Of a DNA stretch of 64,000 nucleotides, positions 51,797 through 59,488 are shown in pieces. Numbering within the stretch: position 1 is the stretch's first letter; every line of letters begins with the position of its first letter. The position numbers and the translations under genes are program-made. The stretch is from assembly GCA_017457105.1 (NCBI GenBank), contig JAFTIA010000009.1, positions 40,393-104,392 of the forward strand, written 5' to 3'. The DNA comes from Lentisphaeria bacterium. Its GTDB lineage: Bacteria; Verrucomicrobiota; Lentisphaeria; Victivallales; Victivallaceae. The notes below the pieces were generated by a model. That model was not told the origin of the DNA. It saw only the letters and a program-made list of their open reading frames with translations, and did not search any database.

Positions 51797-53250
51797 TTGG
51801 CAGAAGCAGGCATTTCATCCTCGGAGTGAGGACTTGCCGGACAGAATTCTGTACGGTACGGGAAGAAGAGAAGATTCACCACCCCGATCTGACCGTTACG
51901 GTTCTTTTCGATAATGACTTCCGCTTTGGTGCTCTGTCCCCGGGGAAGGTCTTTGGCTTCATCCCGGTTACGGTGCAGAAACGCCACCACGTCTGCATCC
52001 TGTTCAATGGCACCGGATTCACGCAAATGACTGAGTTTGGGCTTGGCATCCGGCCGGGCATTCTTGTCGATTTCACGGTTCAGCTGTGCCAGAACAAGAA
52101 CGGGAATATTCAACTCTTTGGCAAGAGCCTTCAAGCCGCCGGAAATCATGGCAACTTCATTCTGGCGGCCGTCTGCGGCTCCCACATCGGCGTGCATAAG
52201 CTGGAGATAGTCAATAACGATCATGTCGATCATGGGCGTATTGTCTTCATCCTTGGTCATATACATGCGGCGGGCTCTGGCGCGCAGTTCCATCACCGTC
52301 AGACCCGGCGTGGGGTCGATATACAATTTTGCCTTCCGGATCCGGTCCACCGCTTGTGCCAGACGGTTCAAGTCGGCACTTTGCAGTCGGTCCTTGACCC
52401 GGAAATCGCCTTCGGAAACATCCGCTTCCGTGCAAAGCAGACGCCGGGTGATCTGTTCAGCGGTCATTTCCAGACTGAAAAAGACCACTTTCTTCGGATT
52501 CGGCGTGCGGTGCGGGAAGGCGATATTGCGTATGATATTCAGCGCAAACGCTGTTTTACCAATAGAGGGGCGTGCTGCCAGAACGAACATTTCACCGGGT
52601 TTCAGGCCGCCGGTAAGTTTATCCATTTGTGTAAAGCCGCTGGAAATACCGACTTCCACCCGGTTTTCGTAAACGGCATGCAGATATTCAAATTCTTTGC
52701 GGACACAGTTTTTGATAGATTGATAAGTCGTGCCCTTGCCGGATTCCCGGATCTTATAGACGGATGTTTCAAATTCTTCGATCAACTTGGCTGCGCTCGC
52801 CGTAGGATCATAGCAGCGAAGAAGTGATTCGTTGCAGACTCCGATCATTTTACGGAGAGAATAAAGATCCCGCAGGGATTGGCACCAGGTTTCGATATTG
52901 GCCGTTGTCGCTACGGCAGAATAAAGTTCGGCAAGGGCCACTTCATCAAACATATCCCCTTTGCCGTCTTTGCGTAATTCGTAGGTCAGATTGACCAGAT
53001 CCACCGCTTTTTCCGATTGACTTTCCGATATTTTGAGGATCGCTTTGAAAAGTTCCCTGTGGGTGGCTGTAAAGAAAACTTCGGCTTGATTGCCGAACAT
53101 GCTGACCGCTGTCGGAATACAGAATTCCGGATCCCGGAGCATGGCAGACAAAACAGCCCGTTCCAGTTCAACACTGGCGGGCTGTGTCTTGTTTTGCAAA
53201 AACGCCGTCTGCACATCGGCAGACGGCTTATGATTGCCTTGTCCCGGCAT
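51793..53250 (-). CDS. dnaB: Replicative DNA helicase DnaB
   Basis: A 485-residue hexameric helicase. The N-terminal helical domain (SVELERAVLSAMLRDPE) is followed by a linker and a RecA-like core with Walker A VLAARPSIGKTAFALNI (about residues 226-242), SLEMTAEQITRRLL, Walker B IVIDYLQLMHAD and LRESGAIEQDADVVAFLHR. It unwinds DNA ahead of the replisome. It is 2 bp from rplI in the replication/translation operon, a common order. The C-terminal tail EDEMPASAK is short. Confidence 0.97.
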   Translation of the reverse strand: MPGQGNHKPSADVQTAFLQNKTQPASVELERAVLSAMLRDPEFCIPTAVSMFGNQAEVFFTATHRELFKAILKISESQSEKAVDLVNLTYELRKDGKGDMFDEVALAELYSAVATTANIETWCQSLRDLYSLRKMIGVCNESLLRCYDPTASAAKLIEEFETSVYKIRESGKGTTYQSIKNCVRKEFEYLHAVYENRVEVGISSGFTQMDKLTGGLKPGEMFVLAARPSIGKTAFALNIIRNIAFPHRTPNPKKVVFFSLEMTAEQITRRLLCTEADVSEGDFRVKDRLQSADLNRLAQAVDRIRKAKLYIDPTPGLTVMELRARARRMYMTKDEDNTPMIDMIVIDYLQLMHADVGAADGRQNEVAMISGGLKALAKELNIPVLVLAQLNREIDKNARPDAKPKLSHLRESGAIEQDADVVAFLHRNRDEAKDLPRGQSTKAEVIIEKNRNGQIGVVNLLFFPYRTEFCPASPHSEDEMPASAK

Positions 53251-53252
53251 GA

Positions 53253-53705
53253 TCAGCCACGGACAACGTAGACTTTGACCGGAACGGTCACGTCCGCATG
53301 GAGTTTCACATCCACTTCATAGCTGCCCAGCAGCTTGATCGGGGTTTCAAGCTGGACACGGGTGTGCGCGATTTTGAAACCGGCCTTTTCCAGACCTTCA
53401 GAGATCACACGGGCGGTAACAGCACCGAAGAGCTGTTCATCGGCAGTGGCCTGCATCGGGATGGAAAGTTCGATCGCCTTGAGCTGTTCGCCCAGAGCCT
53501 GTGCCGCAGCCAGCGCTTCCGCACGCTTGGCTTCGATCTGGGCACGGTTGGCTTCGATCCGGCGCAACGTGGCGGGAGTCGCCTTGGCGGCCAGCTTGTG
53601 GGGGATCAGGTAGTTGCGGGCATAGCCGGGCGCAACATGGATTTCATCCCCGGCAAGACCGAGGTTTTCAACATCCTGGAGCAAAATCAGATTGACATTC
53701 GCCAT
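53253..53705 (-). CDS. rplI: 50S ribosomal protein L9
   Basis: A 150-residue protein. LILLQDVENLGLAGDEIHVAPGYARNYLIPHKLA is the L9 N-terminal signature that binds 23S rRNA. A long helix (AQIEAKRAEALAAAQALG) leads to the C-terminal domain with LFGAVTARVIS. It is a structural ribosomal protein that affects frame maintenance. Position between rpsR and dnaB is conserved in many bacteria. Confidence 0.97.
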   Translation of the reverse strand: MANVNLILLQDVENLGLAGDEIHVAPGYARNYLIPHKLAAKATPATLRRIEANRAQIEAKRAEALAAAQALGEQLKAIELSIPMQATADEQLFGAVTARVISEGLEKAGFKIAHTRVQLETPIKLLGSYEVDVKLHADVTVPVKVYVVRG

Positions 53706-53725
53706 AATTAAATCCCTCCTGGAAA

Positions 53726-53959
53726 TTAGTAAACCAGTGCCACGATACGGGCACGCTTGATGGCGATCGCCAGCATCTTCTGGTGATCGGGGCAGGTCCC
53801 GGTGATCCGGCGGGGCATGATCTTGCCCTTTTCGGTCTGGAACTTGGACAGGGTGGCAGCATCTTTGAAATCGATGTAGCTGGCCTTGATCTCGCAGAAG
53901 CGGCAGACTTTCGGCTTGGCCGGAGTCCGGCGACGCGCAGTTCTCTTGGTTTGTTGCAT
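53726..53959 (-). CDS. rpsR: 30S ribosomal protein S18
   Basis: A 77-residue protein with a zinc-type CRFCEIK pair (about residues 19-25), IDFKDAATLSKF and the terminal IMPRRITGTCPDHQKMLAIAIKRARIVALVY. It binds 16S rRNA with S6 in the platform. Basic N-terminus MQQTKRTARRR. Length is normal. Confidence 0.97.
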   Translation of the reverse strand: MQQTKRTARRRTPAKPKVCRFCEIKASYIDFKDAATLSKFQTEKGKIMPRRITGTCPDHQKMLAIAIKRARIVALVY

Positions 53960-54010
53960 GGATTCAGTCCTTTCTATTCAAAACTTTTTTGTTGATTACT
54001 TCAATTCTGT

Positions 54011-54652
54011 TCAAAACGGGATGTCTTCTTCGGCATCTCCTGCCGGATTAAAGGCATCTTCCGGCATGGGCGGCGGCGGAGCGTTCTGCGGCCGCTGGTA
54101 ATCCGCCGGCGCCGGGGGGCGGGACGGGGTGTACGGACGCGGCTGATAATCGTTTTCTCCCTGCGAACGGTAATTGCCGTTGTCCCGGTAATTGCCGTTG
54201 TCCCGGTAATTGCCGTTATCCCGGTAATTGCCGCGATCATTGCGGTAATCGTTCCGGTAGCCGTTATTGCCGCCATTGTCCCGGTAGCCGCCCTGACGGG
54301 GGGCTCCGCCATCGGCGTCATCCCGGCGGCCGAGGAACTGGACCACTTCGGCAACGACACGCAGTTTGGAGCGTTTGCCGCCGCCTTCGCGGTCATCCCA
54401 CTGGTCCAGCTGAAGCCGGCCTTCGATCATAACGGGGGAGCCTTTTTCCAGAAAACGCTTGCAGTTTTCCGCCGATTTATTCCAAACGGTAATGTCCACA
54501 AAACAGGTTTCCGTTTTTTCCTGTCCGTTGGCAACGAACCGGCGGTTCACCGCCAGACCGAATTCACAGACAGCCGCGCCGGAAGGTGTATTGCGCAGAT
54601 CAGGATCGCGTGTAAGATTGCCAATAAGAAAAACTTTATTCAGAGATGCCAT
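54011..54652 (-). CDS. ssb: Single-stranded DNA-binding protein
   Basis: A 213-residue SSB. The OB fold (1-110) starts MASLNKVFLIGNLTRDPDLRNTPSG, with WNKSAENCKRFLEKGSPVMIEGRL. A disordered, Gly/Asn/Tyr-rich linker has three tandem DNGNYR repeats, and the acidic tip is EEDIPF, which recruits partner proteins. ATG 54652 was chosen since homologues begin there; the open frame extends 13 residues further. It lies between rpsF and rpsR, its usual place. Confidence 0.97.
   Translation of the reverse strand: MASLNKVFLIGNLTRDPDLRNTPSGAAVCEFGLAVNRRFVANGQEKTETCFVDITVWNKSAENCKRFLEKGSPVMIEGRLQLDQWDDREGGGKRSKLRVVAEVVQFLGRRDDADGGAPRQGGYRDNGGNNGYRNDYRNDRGNYRDNGNYRDNGNYRDNGNYRSQGENDYQPRPYTPSRPPAPADYQRPQNAPPPPMPEDAFNPAGDAEEDIPF
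54168..54236 (-). repeat. 18-bp tandem repeat inside ssb
   Basis: Three near-identical 18-bp units plus a decayed fourth, encoding DNGNYR hexapeptides in the disordered linker. One base differs in the third unit. Repeat number would vary linker length without breaking the frame. Confidence 0.9.
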
Positions 54653-54699
54653 AATACATTCCTTTTCTGACCGAGTGGAACTTGGTATCAATCCCTATC

Positions 54700-55026
54700 T
54701 TATTCCAGATTCAAAGCTGCGAGAACCGGCAGACCTTCCGGACGTTCGGAGATCAGGGTCATGCTGCGCAGGACTTTGTCATTGAGTTTGTACTTGTTCT
54801 TGATATCAATGATCTTCAGGGGATCCAGTTCGAACATGAAGTCCCAGTAGATACCGGCTTTGCGCTTGTTGATATCATAGGTGAACTGCTTGCGGCCCAG
54901 AGAAGTGGCGGATTCCATTTTGCCACCCAGAGATTCCACCAGAGCGGCGAATTCCTTGCTGAACGCTTCACCTTCATCATCGACCTTGCGGATGTCGAGA
55001 ATATAAACAGCTTCGTATTTTTTCAA
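54700..55026 (-). CDS. rpsF: 30S ribosomal protein S6
   Basis: A 108-residue protein. KKYEAVYILDIRKVDDE, ESLGGKMESATSLGRKQFTYDINKRKAGIYWDFMFEL and LRSMTLIS are the S6 fold. It pairs with S18. Overlaps the pth stop by 4 bp. Confidence 0.95.
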   Translation of the reverse strand: MKKYEAVYILDIRKVDDEGEAFSKEFAALVESLGGKMESATSLGRKQFTYDINKRKAGIYWDFMFELDPLKIIDIKNKYKLNDKVLRSMTLISERPEGLPVLAALNLE

Positions 55027-55676
55027 GATAAGACCTCGTTGGTTGCCGGCGCTTCAGGCGCCGTTTGTTTTTTTTCTTCTTTCTTTTCTGCGGCATGAAA
55101 GGCGTTGTATTGAGACATTGCCCGGTTTTCCCCGGCGGCCAATACAGCCATTACCGCTTCTGCCGCGGCATTCAGTGCCGCTTCATAGATTTCAGCTTCC
55201 TCACCTTTGAACCCGGTCAGCACATGATCTACGGTATTACGCTTGTCCACATGTCCGATACCGATTTTCAGCCGGAGAAAAGATGCGCTCTGCACCTTTT
55301 CAATAATGGACTCAATGCCGTGATGTCCTCCCGCCGAACCGCCCCGGCGCAGCCGGAGCCTCCCGGGAGGGAGATCCAGATCGTCCGACACCACCAGAAT
55401 CGCTTCCGGTGCAATGCCTTCCTTCCGGATCAGGTTTGCCACTGCTTCCCCGCTGGCATTCATGTAGGTCAGCGGCATCTGCAGAAAGAGCCGTTTTCCA
55501 CGGAAACGCCCTGCAAAACAGCGGCTTTCGGCGCGATGACTTTCCTCAAAAGAACCGGGCAGCTTTGCCAGGAGCCGGGTGACAACATCAAATCCGGCAT
55601 TATGCCGGGTTCCGGCATATTCTTTGCCGGGGTTGCCGAGTCCGACCACCAGTTCAATGGGATGTGCCTGCGCCAT
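55023..55676 (-). CDS. pth: Peptidyl-tRNA hydrolase
   Basis: A 217-residue protein. VVGLGNPGKEYAGTRHNAGFDVV (about residues 10-32) with the catalytic histidine, PLTYMNASGEAV, VSDDLDLPPGRLRLRRGGSAGGHHGIESI and RLKIGIGH are the Pth signature. It releases peptides from tRNA stalled off the ribosome. A lysine/glutamate-rich tail (EKKEEKKQTAPEAPATNE) is a lineage extension. Confidence 0.96.
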   Translation of the reverse strand: MAQAHPIELVVGLGNPGKEYAGTRHNAGFDVVTRLLAKLPGSFEESHRAESRCFAGRFRGKRLFLQMPLTYMNASGEAVANLIRKEGIAPEAILVVSDDLDLPPGRLRLRRGGSAGGHHGIESIIEKVQSASFLRLKIGIGHVDKRNTVDHVLTGFKGEEAEIYEAALNAAAEAVMAVLAAGENRAMSQYNAFHAAEKKEEKKQTAPEAPATNEVLS

Positions 55677-55708
55677 GATTCAAAGATACTCCGGAGAGTC
55701 TTCCTTCG

Positions 55709-56230
55709 TTAGTTGACCTGGATGACAACCGCATCCGCATCGTCATCAAGTGTGACGCCGGCAGGCAGTTCGATGTCTTTCACGAGAATGGTGGCGCCGC
55801 TGGTCAACTTTTCGACATCGACCTTGACTTCTTCGATCAGGTCAGCCGGCTTGCACAGAACGGCGATTTCTTCTTTCTTCTGGATCACTTCAGCCGCGCA
55901 TTCGCCAACAGGGCGGACCGCCACAGAGGCGTTGATCACTTCGTCTGCGTTGATGACCTGGAAGTCAACGTGCAGGCAGTAGGCCTTCAGGTGGTTCATT
56001 TGGACCTCTTTCACCAGAGCGATCTGCTTGTCGCTGCCGTCAACCAGATACACAAAACGGGCTTTCTGGTTGGAGATGGAGGTCCATTCGCCGGCGTTCA
56101 GGTAAACCTGCTTCGGTTCAGAACCTTTGCTGTAGATGATCGCCGGGGTCATGCCGCTTTTGCGGGCCCGACGGGCGGCACCGGAACCGGTTTCAGTTCT
56201 CGGCTGCACCGCGAGTTCATGGATCTTCAT
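55709..56230 (-). CDS. rplY: 50S ribosomal protein L25, general stress (Ctc) form
   Basis: A 173-residue protein with the long TL5/Ctc form. The N-terminal 5S rRNA-binding domain has RTETGSGAARRARKSGMTPAIIY, then HLKAYCLHVDFQVI, and the C-terminal domain has LCKPADLIEEVKVDVEKL and IELPAGVTLDDDADAVVIQV. It lies between prs and pth. AT-rich sequence with TATAAT-like boxes at about 56262-56288 could hold an internal promoter, but no clear -35 was found. Confidence 0.93.
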   Translation of the reverse strand: MKIHELAVQPRTETGSGAARRARKSGMTPAIIYSKGSEPKQVYLNAGEWTSISNQKARFVYLVDGSDKQIALVKEVQMNHLKAYCLHVDFQVINADEVINASVAVRPVGECAAEVIQKKEEIAVLCKPADLIEEVKVDVEKLTSGATILVKDIELPAGVTLDDDADAVVIQVN

Positions 56231-56289
56231 GTTTTGCGATTTCCTTTCTTTTTGGTTTGTTTCGCTATATTATATAGGTATTATACCGA

Positions 56290-57243
56290 TCAATGATTGA
56301 TGTAGAACAAAGAGGAAACGGATTTGCCGTCATGGATACGGCGGATCGCTTCGCCCAGCAGCGGAGCGATGCTTACCACTTTCAGCTTGCCGCCCAGATC
56401 GGAGGTCTGCGGGACTGCATCTGTGGTGACGAGAGCTTCGATTTCCGGAGCTTCCAGCAGTTTTTTCTGGCCGACTTCATTCAGCAGGCAGTGGGTGACT
56501 GCGGCATAAACCTTGGTGGCACCGTTTTCTTTCAGCAGCTTGGCGGCGGCGATCAGCGTACCGCAGGTGCTGGTCAGGTCGTCCGTGATCACGCAGACTT
56601 TGCCGCGGACATCACCAACCAGGTGGCTGGATGCCACGGTGGTGGCGTTGATGCGACGCTTGGCGACCACGGCAAAGCCGCCGCCCAGCATGTCGCCGTA
56701 GTTCATGGCCATCTTGGCACTGCCGGAGTCCGGCGCCACGACCACCGGATCGTCACCCACCAGCTGTTTCAGGTAGGGGACCAGCACCGGACGGGCGTAC
56801 AGATGGTCCATGGGGATATCAAAAAAGCCCTGGATCTGCTGGGAGTGCAGATCCATGGTGATGATACGATCCACCCCGGCCACGGTCAGCAGATTGGCGA
56901 CCAGCTTGGCGGTGATGGGGACCCGGGGCTTGTCTTTGCGATCCTGCCGGGCATAGCCGAAATAGGGGAGGACAGCGGTGATCCGGGCGGCAGAAGCGCG
57001 GCGGGCGGCGTCAACCATGACCAGAAGTTCCATCAGGTTATCGTTCACCGGGGCGCAGGTGGGCTGGATCAGGAAGGCATCTGCACGGCGCACATTTTCT
57101 TCAAACTGCACGAAGGTTTCCCCGTCCGGAAAACGCATCGGGTGGATTTTCCCCAGCGGCACGCCGAGATATTCAGCGATGTCGTGAGAAAGTTGCGGGT
57201 GTGCCGTACCGGAATACACGCAGATTTTTTTGGCTTCTTCCAT
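56290..57243 (-). CDS. prs: Ribose-phosphate pyrophosphokinase (PRPP synthetase)
   Basis: A 317-residue protein. ICVYSGTAHPQLSHDIAEYLG, FPDGETFVQFEENVR, ATP-site VLPYFGYARQDRK (about 95-107), ITMDLHSQQIQGFFDIP, and the PRPP loop VCVITDDLTSTCGTLIAAA (about 211-229) are diagnostic. It makes PRPP for nucleotides and histidine. ATG 57243 was chosen because it matches the usual N-terminus (length 317); upstream in-frame sequence is leader. Starts the replication/translation operon. Confidence 0.96.
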   Translation of the reverse strand: MEEAKKICVYSGTAHPQLSHDIAEYLGVPLGKIHPMRFPDGETFVQFEENVRRADAFLIQPTCAPVNDNLMELLVMVDAARRASAARITAVLPYFGYARQDRKDKPRVPITAKLVANLLTVAGVDRIITMDLHSQQIQGFFDIPMDHLYARPVLVPYLKQLVGDDPVVVAPDSGSAKMAMNYGDMLGGGFAVVAKRRINATTVASSHLVGDVRGKVCVITDDLTSTCGTLIAAAKLLKENGATKVYAAVTHCLLNEVGQKKLLEAPEIEALVTTDAVPQTSDLGGKLKVVSIAPLLGEAIRRIHDGKSVSSLFYINH

Positions 57244-57304
57244 TTTTCTCTCTTCCCTGTATTTGTGTGTCATCATCCGGATCTTGCCGGAGCAGGGGGG
57301 AAGA

Positions 57305-57425
57305 GCGTTTGCAGAAATACCGTAAAACTCTCCATCGGCATTTTCTGCGTGATTCAGCAGTCTGGCGACTGCTGACGACCTCCCGGTGACCGGATTTTCC
57401 GGCCGATCCGCTCCGAACGGATCAA
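57305..57425 (-). promoter_or_regulatory. Structured 5' leader of the prs operon
   Basis: The prs leader (about 57455 to 57244, some 212 nt) contains four strong hairpins: GATCCG/CGGATC (57405-57423), CCGG/CCGG (57390-57402), TCAGCAGT/ACTGCTGA (57354-57375) and GCAGAAA...TTTCTGC (57311-57348). No match to a known riboswitch core was found by eye. The rest of 57244-57549 has no gene. Confidence 0.5.
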
Positions 57426-57462
57426 GGTGCTGGCACGGTTTGTGTCCTTTTATTTCTTTGAG

Positions 57463-57490
57463 AATATAGCACGCTTTCAATAAAATTCAA
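57463..57490 (-). promoter_or_regulatory. Promoter for the prs operon
   Basis: Minus-strand TTGAAT (57485-57490) and TATATT (57463-57468) with a 16-bp spacer. Transcription would start near 57456, about 212 nt upstream of the prs ATG. Confidence 0.5.
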
Positions 57491-57549
57491 ATTTTTTGTC
57501 TCCTTTTTTTGCAGAAAAACGCTCAAAAAAGCAATTATCCGGAAAAAAC

Positions 57550-57578
57550 TTGAAAAATTGCCGGGAAAATGGTATATT
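57550..57578 (+). promoter_or_regulatory. Promoter for the topoisomerase operon
   Basis: TTGAAA (57550-57555) and TATATT (57573-57578) with a 17-bp spacer. The ribosome site GAGGAA and ATG 57629 follow about 50 bp on. The promoter is divergent from that of prs. Confidence 0.65.
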
Positions 57579-57628
57579 ACCCAATCCCTGCACCAATATG
57601 GGACAGGTTTTATTTTTGAGGAATTGTT

Positions 57629-59488
57629 ATGGCAGACACCATTGAAGAATATGCGGCAGGTGCCGCACAGCCGAAAGGCTATGACGAAGGGGATATCACT
57701 ACACTGAAATCCCTGGAGCATATCCGTTTGCGTCCGGGGATGTATATCGGGCGTCTGGGGGATGGCGCACACCCCAACGACGGGATTTATATCCTGCTCA
57801 AGGAAGTGATCGACAACAGTGTTGACGAATTCATCATGGGGGCAGGGCGGCGCATCGATGTGACGATCGGGGAAGACAATAAGGTCACCGTCCGTGACTA
57901 TGGCCGGGGGATCCCGCTGGGGAAGCTGGTGGAATGTGTTTCCATGATCAATACCGGCGGGAAATACAACAGCGAAGCCTTTCAGTTTTCCGTGGGGATG
58001 AACGGTGTCGGGACAAAGGCTGTCAACGCTTTGAGCAGTTATTTCCGTGCCCGGAGTGTCCGGGACGGCAGGTTCCGCTGTGCTGAATTCAGAAACGGGG
58101 AACTTATTTCCGATACCGAGGGGGAATGTACGGAGCGGAACGGAACGGAAATCGCTTTTGTTCCGGATGAAACCATGTTCAAAAATTACGCTTTCCGTCC
58201 GGAGTACGTTGAACGGCGGCTGTGGATGTATGCCTATTTGAACAGCGGGCTATCCATTCATCTGGACGACCGGAAATTCTATTCCCAGCACGGTTTGCAG
58301 GATCTTCTGGAGGTGGAAAGCGGCGAAGAACGGCTGTATCCGGTGATCGCCTGCCGGACCAAAACGCTGGAATTTGCGTTGACGCACACCAACGATTACG
58401 GGGAAAATTCCTTCTCATTTGCCAACGGGCAGTTCACCAATGATGGCGGGACCCATCTTTCCGCATTCAAGGAAGGGGTTTTGAAAGCCATCAACGAATT
58501 TTCCGGTAAGAATTACAAGGCCGATGATGTCCGTGACGGGATGACCGGTGCCATTTCCATCAAACTGCGGGAACCGATTTTTGAATCCCAGACCAAAAAT
58601 AAACTGGGGAACACGGATATCCGGGGGCCTATTGTGACGGAAGTCCGGGATTTTGTGGTGGATTTTCTCCATAAAAATCCCGCAGTTGCCGAAGCTCTGC
58701 TTGCCAAAGTCAGCAGCAATGAGCAGATGCACCGTGCCATTCAGGAGGTGAAGAAAAAATCCCGGGACACCGCCCAGAAGACCCGGCTGCGCATTCCCAA
58801 ATTAAAGGATTGTAAATATCATGTCGGTTGCAAGTGGCCCCGGGGCGTTCAGCCGAAGGAAACCATGATTTTCCTGACAGAAGGGGATTCTGCCGCCGGT
58901 TCTCTGGAAAAGAGCCGGGATGTGGATTGTCAGGCTATTTTTGCCTTGCGGGGCAAACCCAAAAATGCCTTTGGTGAATCTTTTGAAATGATTTACAAAA
59001 ATGAGGAATTGACCTTTCTCATGCAGGCTCTCGGGATTGAAGAAAGTACGGAAAATCTCCGGTATGACAAAGTGATCCTGGCGACAGACGCTGACGTGGA
59101 TGGTCTGCACATCCGGAATCTGCTTTTGACGTTCTTTTTGTGTTTCTTTGATCAGCTGGTGCTTTCCGGGCATTTGTATGTACTGGAAACGCCGCTTTTC
59201 CGGGTTCGGAACAAGAGCAAGGATTTGATTTATTGTTACAGCGAAGCAGAGCGGGATCGTGCCGCGGCGCAGTTGGGCAAGACTTCCGAGATCACCCGGT
59301 TCAAAGGGCTGGGGGAAATCTCGCCGGACGATTTCGGGGAATTTATCGGGGAAAATATGCGCCTTTCTCCGGTAACGCTGGACAATATGCACGGCGTGAA
59401 CGATCTTTTGAAGTTCTATATGGGGGACAATACGCCGGACCGCCGCGATTATATCATGCGCAATCTTGAGGTGTTGGATTATGAGTGA
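57629..59488 (+). CDS. parE: Type II topoisomerase subunit B (ParE/GyrB-like)
   Basis: A 619-residue GHKL ATPase subunit. LEHIRLRPGMYIG, VIDNSVDEFIMGA (ATP/Mg), GRGIPLGK, and the NTGGKYNSEAFQFSVGMNGVGTKAVNAL segment give the ATP site; the TOPRIM domain has LTEGDSAAGS and TDADVDGLHIRNLLLTFF. The length is that of ParE rather than GyrB (about 800). It resembles the second type II enzyme of Bacteroidetes and Chlamydia. It overlaps the next gene by 8 bp. Whether it acts as gyrase or topoisomerase IV is inferred from length and partner. Confidence 0.88.
   Translation: MADTIEEYAAGAAQPKGYDEGDITTLKSLEHIRLRPGMYIGRLGDGAHPNDGIYILLKEVIDNSVDEFIMGAGRRIDVTIGEDNKVTVRDYGRGIPLGKLVECVSMINTGGKYNSEAFQFSVGMNGVGTKAVNALSSYFRARSVRDGRFRCAEFRNGELISDTEGECTERNGTEIAFVPDETMFKNYAFRPEYVERRLWMYAYLNSGLSIHLDDRKFYSQHGLQDLLEVESGEERLYPVIACRTKTLEFALTHTNDYGENSFSFANGQFTNDGGTHLSAFKEGVLKAINEFSGKNYKADDVRDGMTGAISIKLREPIFESQTKNKLGNTDIRGPIVTEVRDFVVDFLHKNPAVAEALLAKVSSNEQMHRAIQEVKKKSRDTAQKTRLRIPKLKDCKYHVGCKWPRGVQPKETMIFLTEGDSAAGSLEKSRDVDCQAIFALRGKPKNAFGESFEMIYKNEELTFLMQALGIEESTENLRYDKVILATDADVDGLHIRNLLLTFFLCFFDQLVLSGHLYVLETPLFRVRNKSKDLIYCYSEAERDRAAAQLGKTSEITRFKGLGEISPDDFGEFIGENMRLSPVTLDNMHGVNDLLKFYMGDNTPDRRDYIMRNLEVLDYE

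Noticed and set aside
57305..57425. Cobalamin riboswitch in the prs leader
   Set aside because: A CCGG-AAAAT-CCGG hairpin resembles part of the core, but the B12 box is absent.
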